Shown piece by piece: positions 23,638 to 36,700 of a stretch of 64,000 bases of DNA; position 1 is the stretch's first letter, and each line of letters starts with the position of its first letter. The notes under the pieces are model-generated. The model was given only the letters and a program-made list of their open reading frames with translations. It had not been told where the DNA came from and did not search any database. Location of the stretch: assembly GCF_019175385.1 (NCBI RefSeq), contig NC_083348.1, positions 44,848,950 through 44,912,949 of the forward strand, in the 5' to 3' direction. The DNA comes from Lycium barbarum. Taxonomy: Eukaryota; Streptophyta; Magnoliopsida; Solanales; Solanaceae. The translations under genes and the position numbers were made by a program.

Positions 23638-26600
23638 TGTCACGACCCAGCCCCGTGGGCTGCGACTGGCACCCTAGTTGGGCACCCAAACGTACCTATC
23701 CATATCGAATCACATACAAATAGCATATATGGCTATAACTGCTATATGCCGTCTCAAACTGTATCCAACTGTATCTAACACAAACATAAGCATATACATA
23801 TATCAAAAAGCCGGCAAGGCTATCAAATATGTCCAAAAAGCCGACAAGGCTGTTAAATATGTCAAAAGCCGACAAGGCTATCAAATGGCACAACGGCCCA
23901 AAACACAGATACAAATGCACGCCGACAAGGCTGCCATAACGAATAGAATCATACAAACACATCGGAACAGAAGTAGGCACACACACCCACAAATACGTCT
24001 ACAGACCTCTAAACAGACCAACCGAATCATATGGCGGGACAGGGCCCCGCCGTACCCCTGAACAAATACATACACAACGAACGAAACTGTATACCCAAAC
24101 ATATGCTCTGAAGTGAGAAGAGCACTCCGAACAGCAAAGGAGGATGTCCTAAACTGGTGGATCACCAAACTGCGCATCTGTACCTGCGGGCATGAAACGC
24201 AGCCCCCCCGAAGAAAGGGGGGTCAGTACGAGATATGTACTGAGTATGCAAAGCAGAATATACAGAAAACAAACCTGAGACATAAAAGAAACAGAAGTGC
24301 CGAACATAAGTGCAAATCCAATCATATCAAAATGTTTAGTTTCAAACATGTAAGTCATGCATAGGGTACAGAAGAATATGGTCGCCCGCCCGTCGATGGC
24401 GCCATAACACAGCATAACACCAGAAAGTTTCAAATCTCCGTATCCCCGTCACATATCACATCACCGCATAACGCCATACACAGCATAACACCAAATATAA
24501 GTGGAACCCGACCCTCTTTTGCGAGTAGCTCGGTGAACCATAAACACAGCATAACTCCGGAGTGTATCAAAACGCGCACGATAACAGAACCGGCCCGGGA
24601 CTCGGCGAAAGGAATAACAGAATGCACGAATAAAGTCGTGAGTAGTCATATGCATAAAATCATTATCATAAATTCAAACATAAGCAAAATGATCATATTT
24701 GAAAATCGAAATAATAGTCATACTAAATTCTTTCAAAGATTCTCCGGATTTCATAAAGGAAAGTCGCGGGACCCACGGGTGGGTATTTACCCGAGTCGGG
24801 CCCGCCTATGGAAAACATACATATCATATGTCATATAGACTTCTAGAAAAATATTAGAGTAATCTGAGCATGTTTGTGAAAGATATGGCATTCCAAAAAT
24901 TACGAACTTCTTTAAAGTGAACCCTTTTTATGCAAAATTCGGAAAACGATTATTTCAAAGACATAAGGGTTCATATTTCATCAAATCATACATAAGAGTG
25001 TCAAAGAACATATACGGATCATAACATGCTCAGATTTCGGATTTGGAATTTCCTTAAGGCTCTAATTTAGCCTATGTAAAACTAAGACATGCCAAAAAGA
25101 AAGGAAGTTGCCTTACATACCTCGTACGCACTCCAAGATGGCCAATCTAAAGTAAATTCCAATCTACGCCTCGGGCTCCCCAAGGTCTACAAATATGCCA
25201 ACGAATATCCAATCATTAGCTAAGGGCAATTAAGCCATCCATTCCAAACTAATCATTAAATTCTACGGAAAATTCGGCAGCATTTCCCCTATAAATAGGC
25301 CATCCCGAGAATTTATCTCGCTCAAAATCAACAACAACAACCACAATAACCAACCTAACAACATCAATAATAAATTCGGAAGGCAAAATAACATTAATAG
25401 CTCTCTTTTTCATCATTCAACAACTTTCCAATTATTCAATTCAATGGCTTACTTTCAAGCCACAATATCGTTCACACATTTAATTATCAACCCAAATCCT
25501 TACCACAATATTCAAGGGCATTCTAAACAATTGACATAATATTTCTAACAATCCACAATTTCTCCAAATTTTTGGCCGAAAACAGCCCCCTTAGCCGAGA
25601 GCAGCCCCCTATTTTCTTTCCTCATTTTCAAGTCATGTTTTGTATCACAATCCACAATATATCGATGTCATTTTCACAAATATACGACTTACATCAAACG
25701 CATAATAAGACCCAAATCATCCCACAAAATCTCAACATCATTCTTGAGTCATTAAATGGTCAATTCCAACTAGAATTCATAATGACGACAATTAAGACGT
25801 TAAGCGATATAAATACGATCTTCGGCATATAATAAGACCCATATTCGTCCACGCTACACATATACATATGTTAATGGTTCTCATAAATAAAGGTTACATT
25901 AAGTGCACCCAAATTCTCCAAATCAGTCCGCACATTTACCATATCAATTTTTGGACATTAAACTCTCATTTCCAACATAAAAGTCATCACAATAACCATT
26001 ACGACGCTAAGCGATTTTAATTCATTCTTTACCAAACATTTGGGGCTATACACGGCTACAATACACACATACATACATATATCGATAATTCTCATTCATT
26101 TCTTCACCTTGCAACAATCCACATACAAAATGGAATTAATTCATCACTTAGTCACAACACCCATTTACACAACTTCACACACCATACACGACCCAACTTC
26201 CAACATACTACATTTCACGATTTTCATCCATAATAACATACTATAATATGCATACAACATTTATAACACATAAAACAAGAGGAATTCTCACCTTTCTTCT
26301 TCAACTCCACAAAGGGGTTAGGGTTTGCAACCTCTTGAATGAAGGACTTGATCACTCCAACAATGCTTCCAAGCTACTTAGGGACCTCAATATAGTGGGT
26401 TTGTACCCAAGAATTAATTTTGGAGAGGCAAAACTTGGACTTGAATTTCCATGGTCCAAGCCGTGAGGTTGGAGGGAGTATTGCTCTCCAAGGTCTTGAT
26501 TTTTCTCTCTCTCTAGTGTTGAAGTGGAAATGAGAAAAGATGACTTAAGGGTCATCTTTTAAGCCCCCAAAATATCTCTATTACCTTTGGCCCACACAAT

Positions 26601-26879
26601 GTGTTGGACCAATTAAAATTGGCCACACAATGTGTGGGACCTTTTTGTGGACCACACGGCTACAAGGCCATTTTTGGGCAAGATTTTTAATTCCAATTTT
26701 ATGAATTGTGGTCCCAATTTTTCCTAAGTGTTCAATGCCCACAATTTTATATACAACTTATGTCTCCGAATAAAATCAAATGGTCAAAAATCCCGACTTC
26801 AAATCCCGGAATAGTCTAGGCCTTAAATTATCATAGTTAATCCGGGTTGTCCCAATGTATAAAAATACGGGACGTAACA
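23638..26879 (-). repeat. Element E 3' LTR (3242 bp)
   Basis: On the minus strand it starts TGTTACGTCCCG and ends GGGTCGTGACA. It contains a tandem AGCCGACAAGGCT array (23808-23940), double stem-loop (24183-24254), predicted mini-exon (25121-25186) and donor-like motif (near 26285). Solo LTR I is a distant relative, sharing the AGCCGACAAGGCT unit. Confidence 0.93.
23808..23940 (-). repeat. Short tandem hairpin array in E LTR
   Basis: Four copies of an AGCCGRCAAGGCT unit recur, three of them about 28-30 bp apart. Each has 4-base arms AGCC/GGCT. The second LTR has the same array at 31849-31981. Confidence 0.85.
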
Positions 26880-26915
26880 TCCTCCCCCCCTTAAGAACAT
26901 TCGTCCTCGAATGTT
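26880..26915 (-). promoter_or_regulatory. Polypurine tract and inverted repeat of E
   Basis: On the minus strand the perfect inverted repeat (26896-26915, loop AGGA) precedes an uninterrupted purine run (26880-26893) touching the 3' LTR. The signals for replication in trans look intact even though the coding region is not. Confidence 0.85.
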
Positions 26916-26989
26916 GGATTAATGCTACGGATCTTACTCAAATTCGGGGGAGTTTCTTTTATAGCCATCACATACAAATCATTCATAAA

Positions 26990-29130
26990 TCAACACAGCC
27001 ATACAAGGAATTTGGACTACCTGAAGGTGCCGAAAATAGGTGAGGATATTTTTTTCATCATCTGCTCCTCAGCCTCCCAGGTTAATTCCTCGCGGTTGTT
27101 ATTCCGCCACAGTACTTTAACAGAAGCCGCATCTTTATTCTACAACTTTCTTACCTGACGATCCAATATGGCTATAGGTTGCCCTTCATAAGATAGCTCC
27201 TCGGTGACCTGTATATCATCTGAAGGAAATATTTTGGAAGGGTCACCCATACATTTACGAAGCATAGAAATATGGAATAACGGGTGAACCGCTCCCAAAT
27301 CAGCTGGCAGATCCAATTCATAGGCCACTTTGCCTATTTTACGAATAATCAGATAAGGCCCAATCTCATAACGCCTTTCATAGGTGACACTTTCAGAAAC
27401 ACCCAATCGCCAATCTGGAACTCTAACGGTCGACGTCGTTTATCAGCATAAGGCTTCTGTCGACTCGGGGCCGCTAATAGTCGCTCTCGAATCAGTTTCA
27501 CTTTATCGACTGCTTACTGGATCACATCTGGACCAATTAACTGAATCTCACCCACGTCAAACCAACCAATCGGAGATCTGCATTTCCTGCCATATAAAGT
27601 CTCATATGGCGTCATCTGAATACTGGAGTGACAACGATTTTTATTAATATCAAATCCAATTAGCGACAATGATCGCCCCAACAACCTCTGAAATCAATAA
27701 CACAGGCCCATAGCATATCTTCCGGTGTCTGAATATCACCCTCGGCCTGTCCGTCGGATTGAGGATGAAATATTATGCTACCACTCATCTGAGTCTCCAG
27801 TCCTTCCTGTGCAGTAAACTGAGCACCTCAGTCGATTATAATAGATATAGGGATCCCGTGCAGTCTTATTATCTCATTAATATACACTCTGTCATAACCC
27901 TCAGCCGAAAAAGTAGTCCTGGCTGGAAGGAAATGGGTTGATTTCGCTAATCTATCAACAATACTCCGAATAGAATCGTATCCGCGTTGAGTGCGCGGTA
28001 AGCCTATAATGAAGTTCATGCGAATCGTTTCTAGTTCCTGTAGCAATCTGTCGGGCCTTTGATACTCAATCTTTACTTACTGACAATTTGGGCATTGGCC
28101 AACGAACTTTGCAGTGTCCCTTTTTCATACCATCCCATCAGCATAAATATTTAAGATCATGATACATTTTTGGTGGATTCAGAATGAACAGAATGTCGAA
28201 CATTTTGTGCTTCGCCCATAATTGGCCATCGCAGCCCTGCAACGCCAGGCGCACATAACCTGCCTCTATATAACGATACCCATCAGGTGAAACCTCGAAC
28301 TGGGTCTTTTCCTTATCAAGGGTTGTATCTCTGTACTGTACCAACATAGGGCTATCAAATTGGCGCTGTTTTACCTCTTCCATAATCGATTAGTCCGCAA
28401 CTTCTCAGACAGCATCCCTAATATTTCCAGAATCAACCAAACGGACTCCAAAGTTAGCTAATTGACGAATTTCACGAACCAATCCTTCCTGATCAGACTG
28501 TACATCAGTCAAACTGCCTATGGACTTGCGGCTGAGTGTGTTGGTTACCACATTGGCTTTCTCAGGATGATACAGGATATCGATATTATAATCTTTCAAT
28601 AATTCAAGTCACCCTCTCTGCCGCAAAATTAGCTCCTTTCTGCCTAAAGTGTACCGGGGCTCCCATGGCCCGTATAAATATCAACGTGGGCCCTTTATAA
28701 ATAATGCTGCCATATCTTTGAAGCACGAGTCACCGCAGCAAATATTTTATCATGAGTGGGATGATTCCTTTCGTGCGGTCTGAGCTGTTGGGGAGCATAG
28801 GTTACAACTTGACTATACGGCACTCATTCATAACCTATCCCAATACCAAAAGCATCATAATAAGTAACATACCCGGCTGGCCTCGCGGGAAGAGCCAGAA
28901 CTGGAGCTGAAATTAATTTTTCCTCCCGTACCTGGAAACTGCATTCACAAGTACCGGTTCACTGAAATTCCACGACCTTCTGAGTTAGCTTCGTTGATAG
29001 TGCCGTAGAAGAAGCAAAGTCCTTCACAAATTTTTCTGTAATACCTGGCTAATCCCCGAAAACTGTGTATCTCGGTCTACGTCGAAGACCTAAGCCAACT
29101 TTTTTTTTTATCACCTCAATCTTCTGTGTG
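26990..29130 (-). pseudogene. Element E decayed integrase, RNase H and RT tail
   Basis: On the minus strand the order is RT/RNase H fragments (28600-29130, hardly translatable), RNase H end (28405-28599, YHPEKANVVTNTLSRKS), zinc-binding region (28138-28383), integrase core (27828-28046, MNFIIGLPRTQRGYDSI) and C-terminal region (27140-27406, with VHPLFHISMLRKC), then a chromodomain trace near 27010-27130. No segment stays open beyond about 90 codons, and stops and indels are frequent. The homology stops near 29130 where the RT of D continues (about 35917). Confidence 0.88.
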
Positions 29131-30212
29131 TTAATTGTTTCTATTTCTACTTACTTTACTTCACTTTCATCCACTCCCCCTCTTTTGGGGTTGTGCTTAT
29201 ACCGTATCCATGTTTTTCCTTTATAATTTATAACTTGATTATCTTCGTACGAGATCTTAACAAAATCACGAAGTGACGAAACTCTCAATCATACAGTACA
29301 AAATCTTATCTGATAGCTGGCACTCACATAATGTAATTAATGTAGCAATTTATCCTTTAATGATTATATCCTTCCTTCACACCCGTTCCTTATCTGTCGT
29401 TCTGTTTTTCTCGATAGTCGAATTACTTAATATTCGCATGATTCATCATTCCATGCCATAGGTTTTCCTTTGCCCTGCACTATTACACTTAAGTTCGTTT
29501 TTTGCAAATAATTTCGTATTTTGCCTGTCGACCCTTTTTGGGGCTCTGCTTAAATAGGTTTCTTACTTTTCAATTTCCTGGCATTTGATCTCCTTATCTT
29601 ACACTCAATTACTCTCTTTTCCTTCCAAAATATCGTCGTATTAGAATCTTCCATATTCTATACCCGATAAGTACCAATACGCAGTGGGGGAGTTGATCCC
29701 ATTTTCTAAGAGCGAATGAGCCCATACTTATTCATCATTAGAAAGACCTATTCGTAATAATTTGAGTTTAGTCATTCTGTCTTTCTTTATGAATTTTGAG
29801 AACCTATGGATAAAATATCTCAACCAGTAGCAAAATAAATATCAGTTTATTTCATGACATCTGTACCATATCTTCGCTTTGTCTCATAAATTCTGTTCAA
29901 TTAATGTCTCCCATATATTGCAACACTGGCTATTAGGGGTCGCCAATCGATCGGCAAAATCATAAATGGGGGTCCTATACATACATATATATATCACTAG
30001 CATTTCTTTTACAAAGCGTCCTCAATCATCTGTTCAAACTCATTCTAATTCTAGAGTTGCGTTGCTCTTTCTCCCTTTTCACTAATCTAATCTGTCTCAG
30101 TCCACGCGACCTTTATAAAGTTTCTAATCATTCCACGTACCTTAATTTCCTTTTAGGTTACTCCAAATTTCCTATTTGTCTCTTATATCCATATTTGCGA
30201 AAATCTTTGTAC

Positions 30213-30268
30213 ATCTCCCAGGGGGTCACCCATCCCAGAATTACTCTGGCCCTGGCACGCTTAACCTT
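30213..30268 (-). other. 5S rRNA-like internal promoter segment
   Basis: The minus strand reads ttaagcgtgccagggccaga, then gtaattctgggatgggtgac, then cccctgggag. This follows plant 5S rRNA from its A box (TTAAGCGTGCTTGGGCGAG) through the intermediate element to its C box (AGGATGGGTGACC..CTGGGA), with the right order and spacing. The 5' half and 3' end of 5S are not recognisable, so it is not a functional 5S gene. Cassandra-type TRIM elements and some other plant LTRs are known to carry 5S-derived promoter sequence. Confidence 0.7.
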
Positions 30269-30684
30269 ACAACCTTAATGTTTTTAGACGTGTTAAGGTC
30301 GGTATAATTGCATCAATTTCCCCGCACAACCTTTATCCCGTAATTTAAGGCAAATCGGGGTCTTACATATTTTCAAAACGTTCTCGTAGCGGGTCCCACC
30401 CCGATCTAGAGAGAATTCTTTTACTTTTCGGACTATATAGTCACCGTGTCGCCCCTATAAATCCTCAATATTTTTCTTCTCATGCATATACATATATAAT
30501 TTTAAACAGCCCACAGCTTTAAGTTTTTATTCCACAAATTCCATCTCCAATTAGTCGACGAAGACTGATAAAATAATACTGTACAGCATTCTCCAACCAC
30601 CAGCAAAAGAACACTAGAATCCGACGAACATCGCGAAATCCTTTAGTACTTAATTCACATAATTACCTCCATATTTATACATAC

Positions 30685-30769
<85 letters not shown>
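30685..30769. repeat. (AT)n microsatellite
   Basis: An almost uninterrupted AT dinucleotide run of about 80 bp, preceded by imperfect atacat units. Its length may vary between individuals or assemblies. Confidence 0.95.
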
Positions 30770-30770
<1 letters not shown>

Positions 30771-31518
30771 TTCTTTTGAGTCATAAGCGAACCATTTAAT
30801 CCCCAACTGTCTGTTATACATTTAGTACTCTTCAAATGAACCGAACTTAATCGTTGGACATTTTTGCCTTTCACATAAGCTTTTCTGAAGCAACATGTGG
30901 TTGGAACATATTCTGGTCCGTTTAAATAAATTACGAATTTGCTACTCTTATATGCCTTCTCGAAATAAAATTTCCCAATCAAGGATAATGCTTCTTACGA
31001 ATGGCATGGAGGGTACCTCTTAACTTTAATCCAACATAATAGATTACCCTATCGGTATCAATTTTCAAGACATACTAAGAACTCATATCTCGATCTCCTT
31101 TTTATAATTCTGGAAAAATTTGGGCAGAGGTTCCTCTGTATTTCTTACTATCCCAAAACCTGTACACAGGAAATACCAACCATGCCTCACAGGGCCAACA
31201 CATATACGTATATATATCATCATATCACATCGTATCATAGCCACACAGGGCTAACAATTTCAATAAAAAGTATGAAATATCGAGATTTACCTTACATGCC
31301 TAACTTAAACGGCACTGGTGACATTTTCCTGTTTACTCTTCTTTTTAATCTTCAACTTGATATTTCCATCATACTTCAAATAGCTTCCCCGACATACATT
31401 TTTCATACCATTTCTTACCTGAGTACTATGCAGCTTTCCATATCATCAGTCACTTTCTTACGTCGACACCGTCCTCCAGCTGAAATTAAAGGTTAGCAAA
31501 AAGGAATCCATTTCCTAC

Positions 31519-31678
31519 AGCTGGCTCTATCGCACGATCTAAGATTCAAAGAAAGAAAACACCCTAAATGTCCTGTAGCCTCTTGTTTATAGGTGTGGTG
31601 CACAACACACCGATAAACAAGACCCTACGAGACACGGTCTGTAGACATCCCAAAGACAAACCGCTCTGATACCACTTC
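31519..31678 (-). promoter_or_regulatory. Element E leader with primer binding site
   Basis: It aligns with the leaders of B (about 14225-14386) and D (about 41700-41858). TGGTATCAGAGC (31663-31674 on the minus strand) is a perfect initiator tRNA-Met match four bases from the 5' LTR. The gag start that should follow is missing because the unknown block intervenes. Confidence 0.85.
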
Positions 31679-33798
31679 TGTCACGACCCAGCCCCGTGGG
31701 CCGCGACTGGCGCCCTAGTTGGGCACCCAAACGTACCTATCCATATCGAATCACATACAAATACCATATATGGCTATAACTACTATATGCCGTCTCAAAC
31801 TGTATCCAACTGTATCTGACACAAACATAAGCATATACATATATCGAAAAGCCGGCAAGGCTATCAAATATGTCCAAAAAGCCGACAAGGCTGTCAAATA
31901 TGTCAAAAGCCGACAAGGCTGTCAAATGGCACAACGGCCCAAAACACAGATACAAATGCACGCCGACAAGGCTTCCATAACGAATAGAATCATACAAACA
32001 CATCGGAACAGAAGTAGGCACACACACCCACAAATACGTCTACAGACCTGTAAACAGACCAACCGAATCATATGGCGGGACAGGGCCCCGCCGTACCCCT
32101 GAACAAATACATACACAACGAACGAAACTGTATACCAAAACATATGCTCTGAAGTGAGAAGAGCACTCCGAACAGCAAAGGAGGATGTCCTAAACTGGTG
32201 GATCACCAAACTGCGCATCTGTACCTGCGAGCATGAAACGCAGCCCCCCCGAAGAAAGGGGGGTCAGTACGAGATATGTACTGAGTATGCAAAGCAGAAT
32301 ATACAGAAAACAAACCTGAGACATAAAAGAAACAGAAGTGCCGAACATAAGTGCAAATCCAATCATATCAAAATGTTTAGTTTCAAACATGTAAGTCATG
32401 CATAGGGTACAGAAGAATATGGTCGCCCGCCCGTCGATGGCGCCATAACACAGCATAACACCAGAAAGTTTCAAATCTCCGTATCCCCGTCACATATCAC
32501 ATCACCGCATAACGCCATACACAGCATAACACCAAATATAAGTGGAACCCGACCCTCTTTTGCGAGTAGCTCGGTGAACCATAAACACAGCATAACTCCG
32601 GAGTGTATCAAAACGCGCACGATAACAGAACCGGCCCGGGACTCGGTGAAAGGAATAACAGAATGCACGAATAGAGTCGTGAGTAGTCATATGCATAAAA
32701 TCATTATCATAAATTCAAACATAAGCAAAATGATCATATTTGAAAATCGAAATAATAGTTATACTAAATTCTTTCAAAGATTCTCCGGATTTCATAAAGG
32801 AAAGTCGCGGGACCCACGGGTGGGTATTTACCCGAGTCGGGCCCGCCTATGGAAAACATACATATCATATGTCATATAGACTTCTAGAAAAATATTAGAG
32901 TAATCCGAGCATGTTTGTGAAAGATATGGCATTCCAAAAATTACGAACTTCTTTAAAGTGAACCTTTTTTATGCAAAATTCGGAAAACGATTATTTCAAA
33001 GACATAAGGGTTCATATTTCATCAAATCATACATAAGAGTGTCAAAGAACATATACGGATAATAACATGCTCGGATTTCGGATTTGGAATTTCCTTAAGG
33101 CTCTAATTTAGCCTATGTAAAACTAAGACATGCCAAAAAGAAAGGAAGTTGCCTTACATACCTCGTACGCACTCCAAGATGGCCAATCTAAAGTAAATTC
33201 CAATCTACGCCTCGGGCTCCCCAAGGTCTACAAATATGCCAACGAATATCCCATCATTAGCTAAGGGCACTTAAGCCATCCATTCCAAACTAATCATTAA
33301 ATTCTACGGAAAATTCGGCAGCATTTCCCCTGTAAATAGGCCATCCCGAGAATTTATCTCGCTCAAAATCAACAACAACAACCACAATAACCAACCTAAC
33401 AACATCAATAATAAATTCGGAAGGCAAAATAACATTAATAGCTCTCTTTTTCATCATTCAACAACTTTCCAATTATTCAATTCAATGGCTTACTTTCAAG
33501 CCACAATATCGTTCACACATTTAATTATCAACCCAAATCCTTACCACAATATTCAAGGGCATTCTAAACAATTCACATAATATTTCTAACAATCCACAAT
33601 TTCTCCAAATTGTTGGCCGAAAACAGCCCCCTTAGCCGAGAGCAGCCCCCTATTTTCTTTCCTCATTTTCAAGTCATGTTTTGTATCACAATCCACAATA
33701 TATCGATGTCATTTTCACAAATATACGACTTACATCAAACGCATAATAAGACCCAAATCATCCCACAAAATCTCAACATCATTCTTGAGTCATTAAAT
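31679..33798 (-). repeat. Element E 5' LTR, truncated (2120 bp)
   Basis: About 22-24 differences from 23638-25758 by eye (near 99% identity). It stops abruptly at ..gtcattaaat and is followed directly by the integrase of D. It lacks the promoter (U3) end, about 1.1 kb. It includes the AGCCGACAAGGCT array (31849-31981) and double stem-loop (32222-32294). Confidence 0.93.
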
Positions 33799-36700
33799 CC
33801 GCTTCCCAGGTCATTTCTTCTCTGTTATTGTTTCGCCATAAGACCTTAACAGAAGGTACATCTTTGGTGCGCAGTCTCCTCACCTGACGATCCAAAATAG
33901 CTACAGGCTGTTCTTCGTAAGACAGTTCCTCAGTTACCTGGATATCCTCTATGGGGAATATTCTGGAAGGATCACCAATACACTTACGGAGCATTGATAC
34001 ATGAAATATCGGATGTACTGCTTCCAGATCGGACGGTAAGTCTAGCTCATAGGTGACCTCGCCTATCTTTCGAACAATCTGGTAAGGCCCAATATATCGC
34101 GGACTGAGCTTTCATTTTCTACCGAATCTCATTACACCTTTCATAGGTGACACTTTCAGAAATACCCAATCGCCAATTTGGAATTCTAGAGGTCGACGTC
34201 GTTTATTTGCATATGATTTCTGTCGACTCTGGGCTGCTAATAACCGCTCCCGAATGAGTTTCACTTTATCGACTGCTTGCTGGATCATATCTGGACCAAT
34301 CAATTTAATTTCACCCACATCAAACCAACCAATTGGAGATCTACATTTTCTACCATATAGGGCTTCATACGGCGCCATCTGAATGCTGGAATGATAACTA
34401 TTATTATAAGCAAATTCAATAAGCGGCAAATGATCATCCCAACTACCTCTGAAATCAATAACACAAGCCCGTAGCATATCTTCCAGCGTCTGAATAGTAC
34501 GCTCGGCCTGTCCGTCAGACTGAGGATGCAATGCTGTACTAAGACTCACCTGGGTCCCTAATCCGTCCTGAAACGACCTCCAGAAGTTAGCCGTAAACTG
34601 GGCACCCCTGTCGGTTATAATAGATATAGGAACTCCGTGAAGCCTTACTATCTCTTTAATATACAATCTGGCATAATCCTCAGTCGAATAAGTAGTCCTG
34701 ATCGGAATACAATGGGCTGATTTTGTCAGCCTATCAACAATAACCCAAATAGAATCATACCTGCGTGGAGTGCGCGGTAAGCCTGTAATGAAATCCATAT
34801 TAATTATTTCCCATTTCCAAGCTGTAATTTCCATTTTCTGTAACAGTCCACCGGGCTTCTAATGCTCGATCTTAACCTGTTGGCAATTTGGATACTAAGC
34901 AACGAACTCTGCGACGTCTCTTTTCATACCATCCCACCAATATAAGCATTTGAGATCATGGTACATTTTGGTGGATCCAAGATGAACAGAATACCGAGCA
35001 TAATGTGTCTCTCCCATAATCTGTCGCTGCAGCCCTGCCACGTCAGGTACACATAACCTGCCACTATATAATAATACTCCGTCAGATGTAATCTCGAACT
35101 GGGTCTTCTCTTTATCAAGGGCTGCATCTCTGTACTGTACCAGAATAGAATCCTCGTACTGCCGTCGTTTTACTTCTTCGATAATAGATGATTCAGCAAC
35201 TTCTGGGACAGAAACCCCAACATTTCCAGAATCGGCCAAACGGACTCCAAGACTGGCTAGCTGATGAATTTCACGAATTAGTTCTTTTCTTTTTGGCCGT
35301 ACGTCGATCAAACTGCCCATAGACTTGTGGCTTAGTGCATCTGCTACATCATTAGCTTTCCCAGGATGATATAAAATGTCAACATCATAATCTTTCAATA
35401 ACTTGAGCCATCTTCTTTGCCGCAAATTCAATTCCTTTTGTTTAAAAATATACTGAAGGCTTTTGTGGTTCGTATAAATATCAACATGAACCCCATATAA
35501 GTAATTCCGTCAAAGCATGAATTATCGCGGCTAGTTCCAGATCATGAGTAGGATAATTTCTCACGTGCGGTCTGAGCTGCCGGGAAGCATAGGCTATAAC
35601 TCGACCATGCTGCATTAATACACAACCTATCCCAATACCGGAAGCATCACAATAGATAACATACCCATCTGACCCCTCTGGAAGAGTTAGAACTGGAGCT
35701 GTAATCAATTTTTCCTTCAGCAACTGGAAGCTGCGTTCACAAGCATCGGTCCACTAGAATTTTGTTGCCTTTTGAGTTAGTTTCGTTAATGGTGCTGTAA
35801 TAGAAGCAAAATTCTCCACAAATCTCCTGTAATACCCGGCCAATCCCAGAAAACTTCGTACCTCGGTCGGTGTCGTAGGCCTAGGCCAATTCTGTACAGC
35901 CTCAATCTTCTGTGTATCGACCCGAATACCATCTGCTCCGACGATATGCCCCAAGAACGCCACTGAGGATAACCAGAATTCACACTTGGAGAACTTAGCA
36001 TATAATTTCTGTTGCCGAAGTGTGCCAAGTACTGTCCTCAGATGATCTAAATGCTCCTCTGCTGACCGGGAATAGACCAGAATATCATCAATAAACATGA
36101 TCACAAACATATCTAGAAACGGCCTGAATACCCGATTCATCAAATCCGTAAACACTGCTGGAGCATTAGTCAGCCAAAAAGACATCACTCTGAACTCGTA
36201 ATGCCCATATCGGGTCCTGAAAGCAGTCTTCGGAATATCTGCCTCTCGTACCCGCACCTGATGATAACCCGAGCGCAAATCTATCTTCGAAAAATATTTA
36301 GCACCCTGCAACTGGTCAAATAAATCATCAATCCGGGGGAGGGGGTATTTATTTTTTATGGTCACCTTATTCAGCTGTCTGTAATCAATGCACATCCGCA
36401 GCGTCCCATCTTTCTTTCTTACAAATAATACCGGTGCTCCCCAAGGTGACTTACTGGGTCTGATGAAGCCTTTCTCTAATAAGTCTTTCAGTTGCTCCTT
36501 CAATTCTTTCAATTCTGCAGGTGCCATTCTGTAAGGAGGAATAGATATAGGCTGAGTATCTGGAAGCACATCTATCGTAAACTCGATCTCCCGCTCAGGG
36601 GGAAGACCTGGAAGCTCATCCGGAAATACATATGGAAATTCATTAACAACTGGAACTGACTGGAGAGTAGGTGTTTCTGCTTTAGTATCATGCACACGGA

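Larger units (their letters stand above)
29131..31518 (-). other. Non-coding block of unknown origin inside E
   Basis: It replaces the RT, protease and gag of E. No convincing protein is seen. It holds a 5S-rRNA-like segment (30213-30268), an AT microsatellite (30685-30769), repeated cacagggcya motifs (31188-31254) and a ttaccttacatgcc string (near 31288) resembling the second donor-like LTR motif on the minus strand. On the minus strand TGTAAGACCCCGATT starts at 30367, typical of an LTR start, and TGTTAATTG begins the block at 29131; I found no matching target duplication. It may be a degraded LTR or short element from another family. Confidence 0.5.
23638..33798 (-). mobile_element. Element E: defective Tekay-like element with a foreign internal block
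   Basis: Minus orientation, inserted into the 3' LTR of D. Complete 3' LTR (23638-26879), polypurine tract (26880-26893), decayed integrase to RNase H/RT remnants (26990-29130), a block of unknown origin (29131-31518), leader and primer site (31519-31678) and a 5' LTR truncated at 33798. The far end was deleted together with part of D, so no duplication can be checked (left flank tctcc). LTR copies differ by only about 1% while the coding remnant is far more decayed. Confidence 0.9.

Noticed and set aside
23808..23940. CRISPR-like array of short repeats
   Set aside because: This is a plant LTR tandem repeat; spacers are not unique, no cas genes exist, and the same array recurs in the paired LTR.
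23678..24061. 127-codon plus-strand frame, repeated at 31719-32102
   Set aside because: Duplicated because it lies in both LTRs of E; it reads through the hairpin array antisense to the element and shows no protein-like features.
30213..30268. Functional 5S rRNA gene
   Set aside because: Only the promoter-like core is present; the 5' half, 3' end and spacer organisation of 5S arrays are absent.
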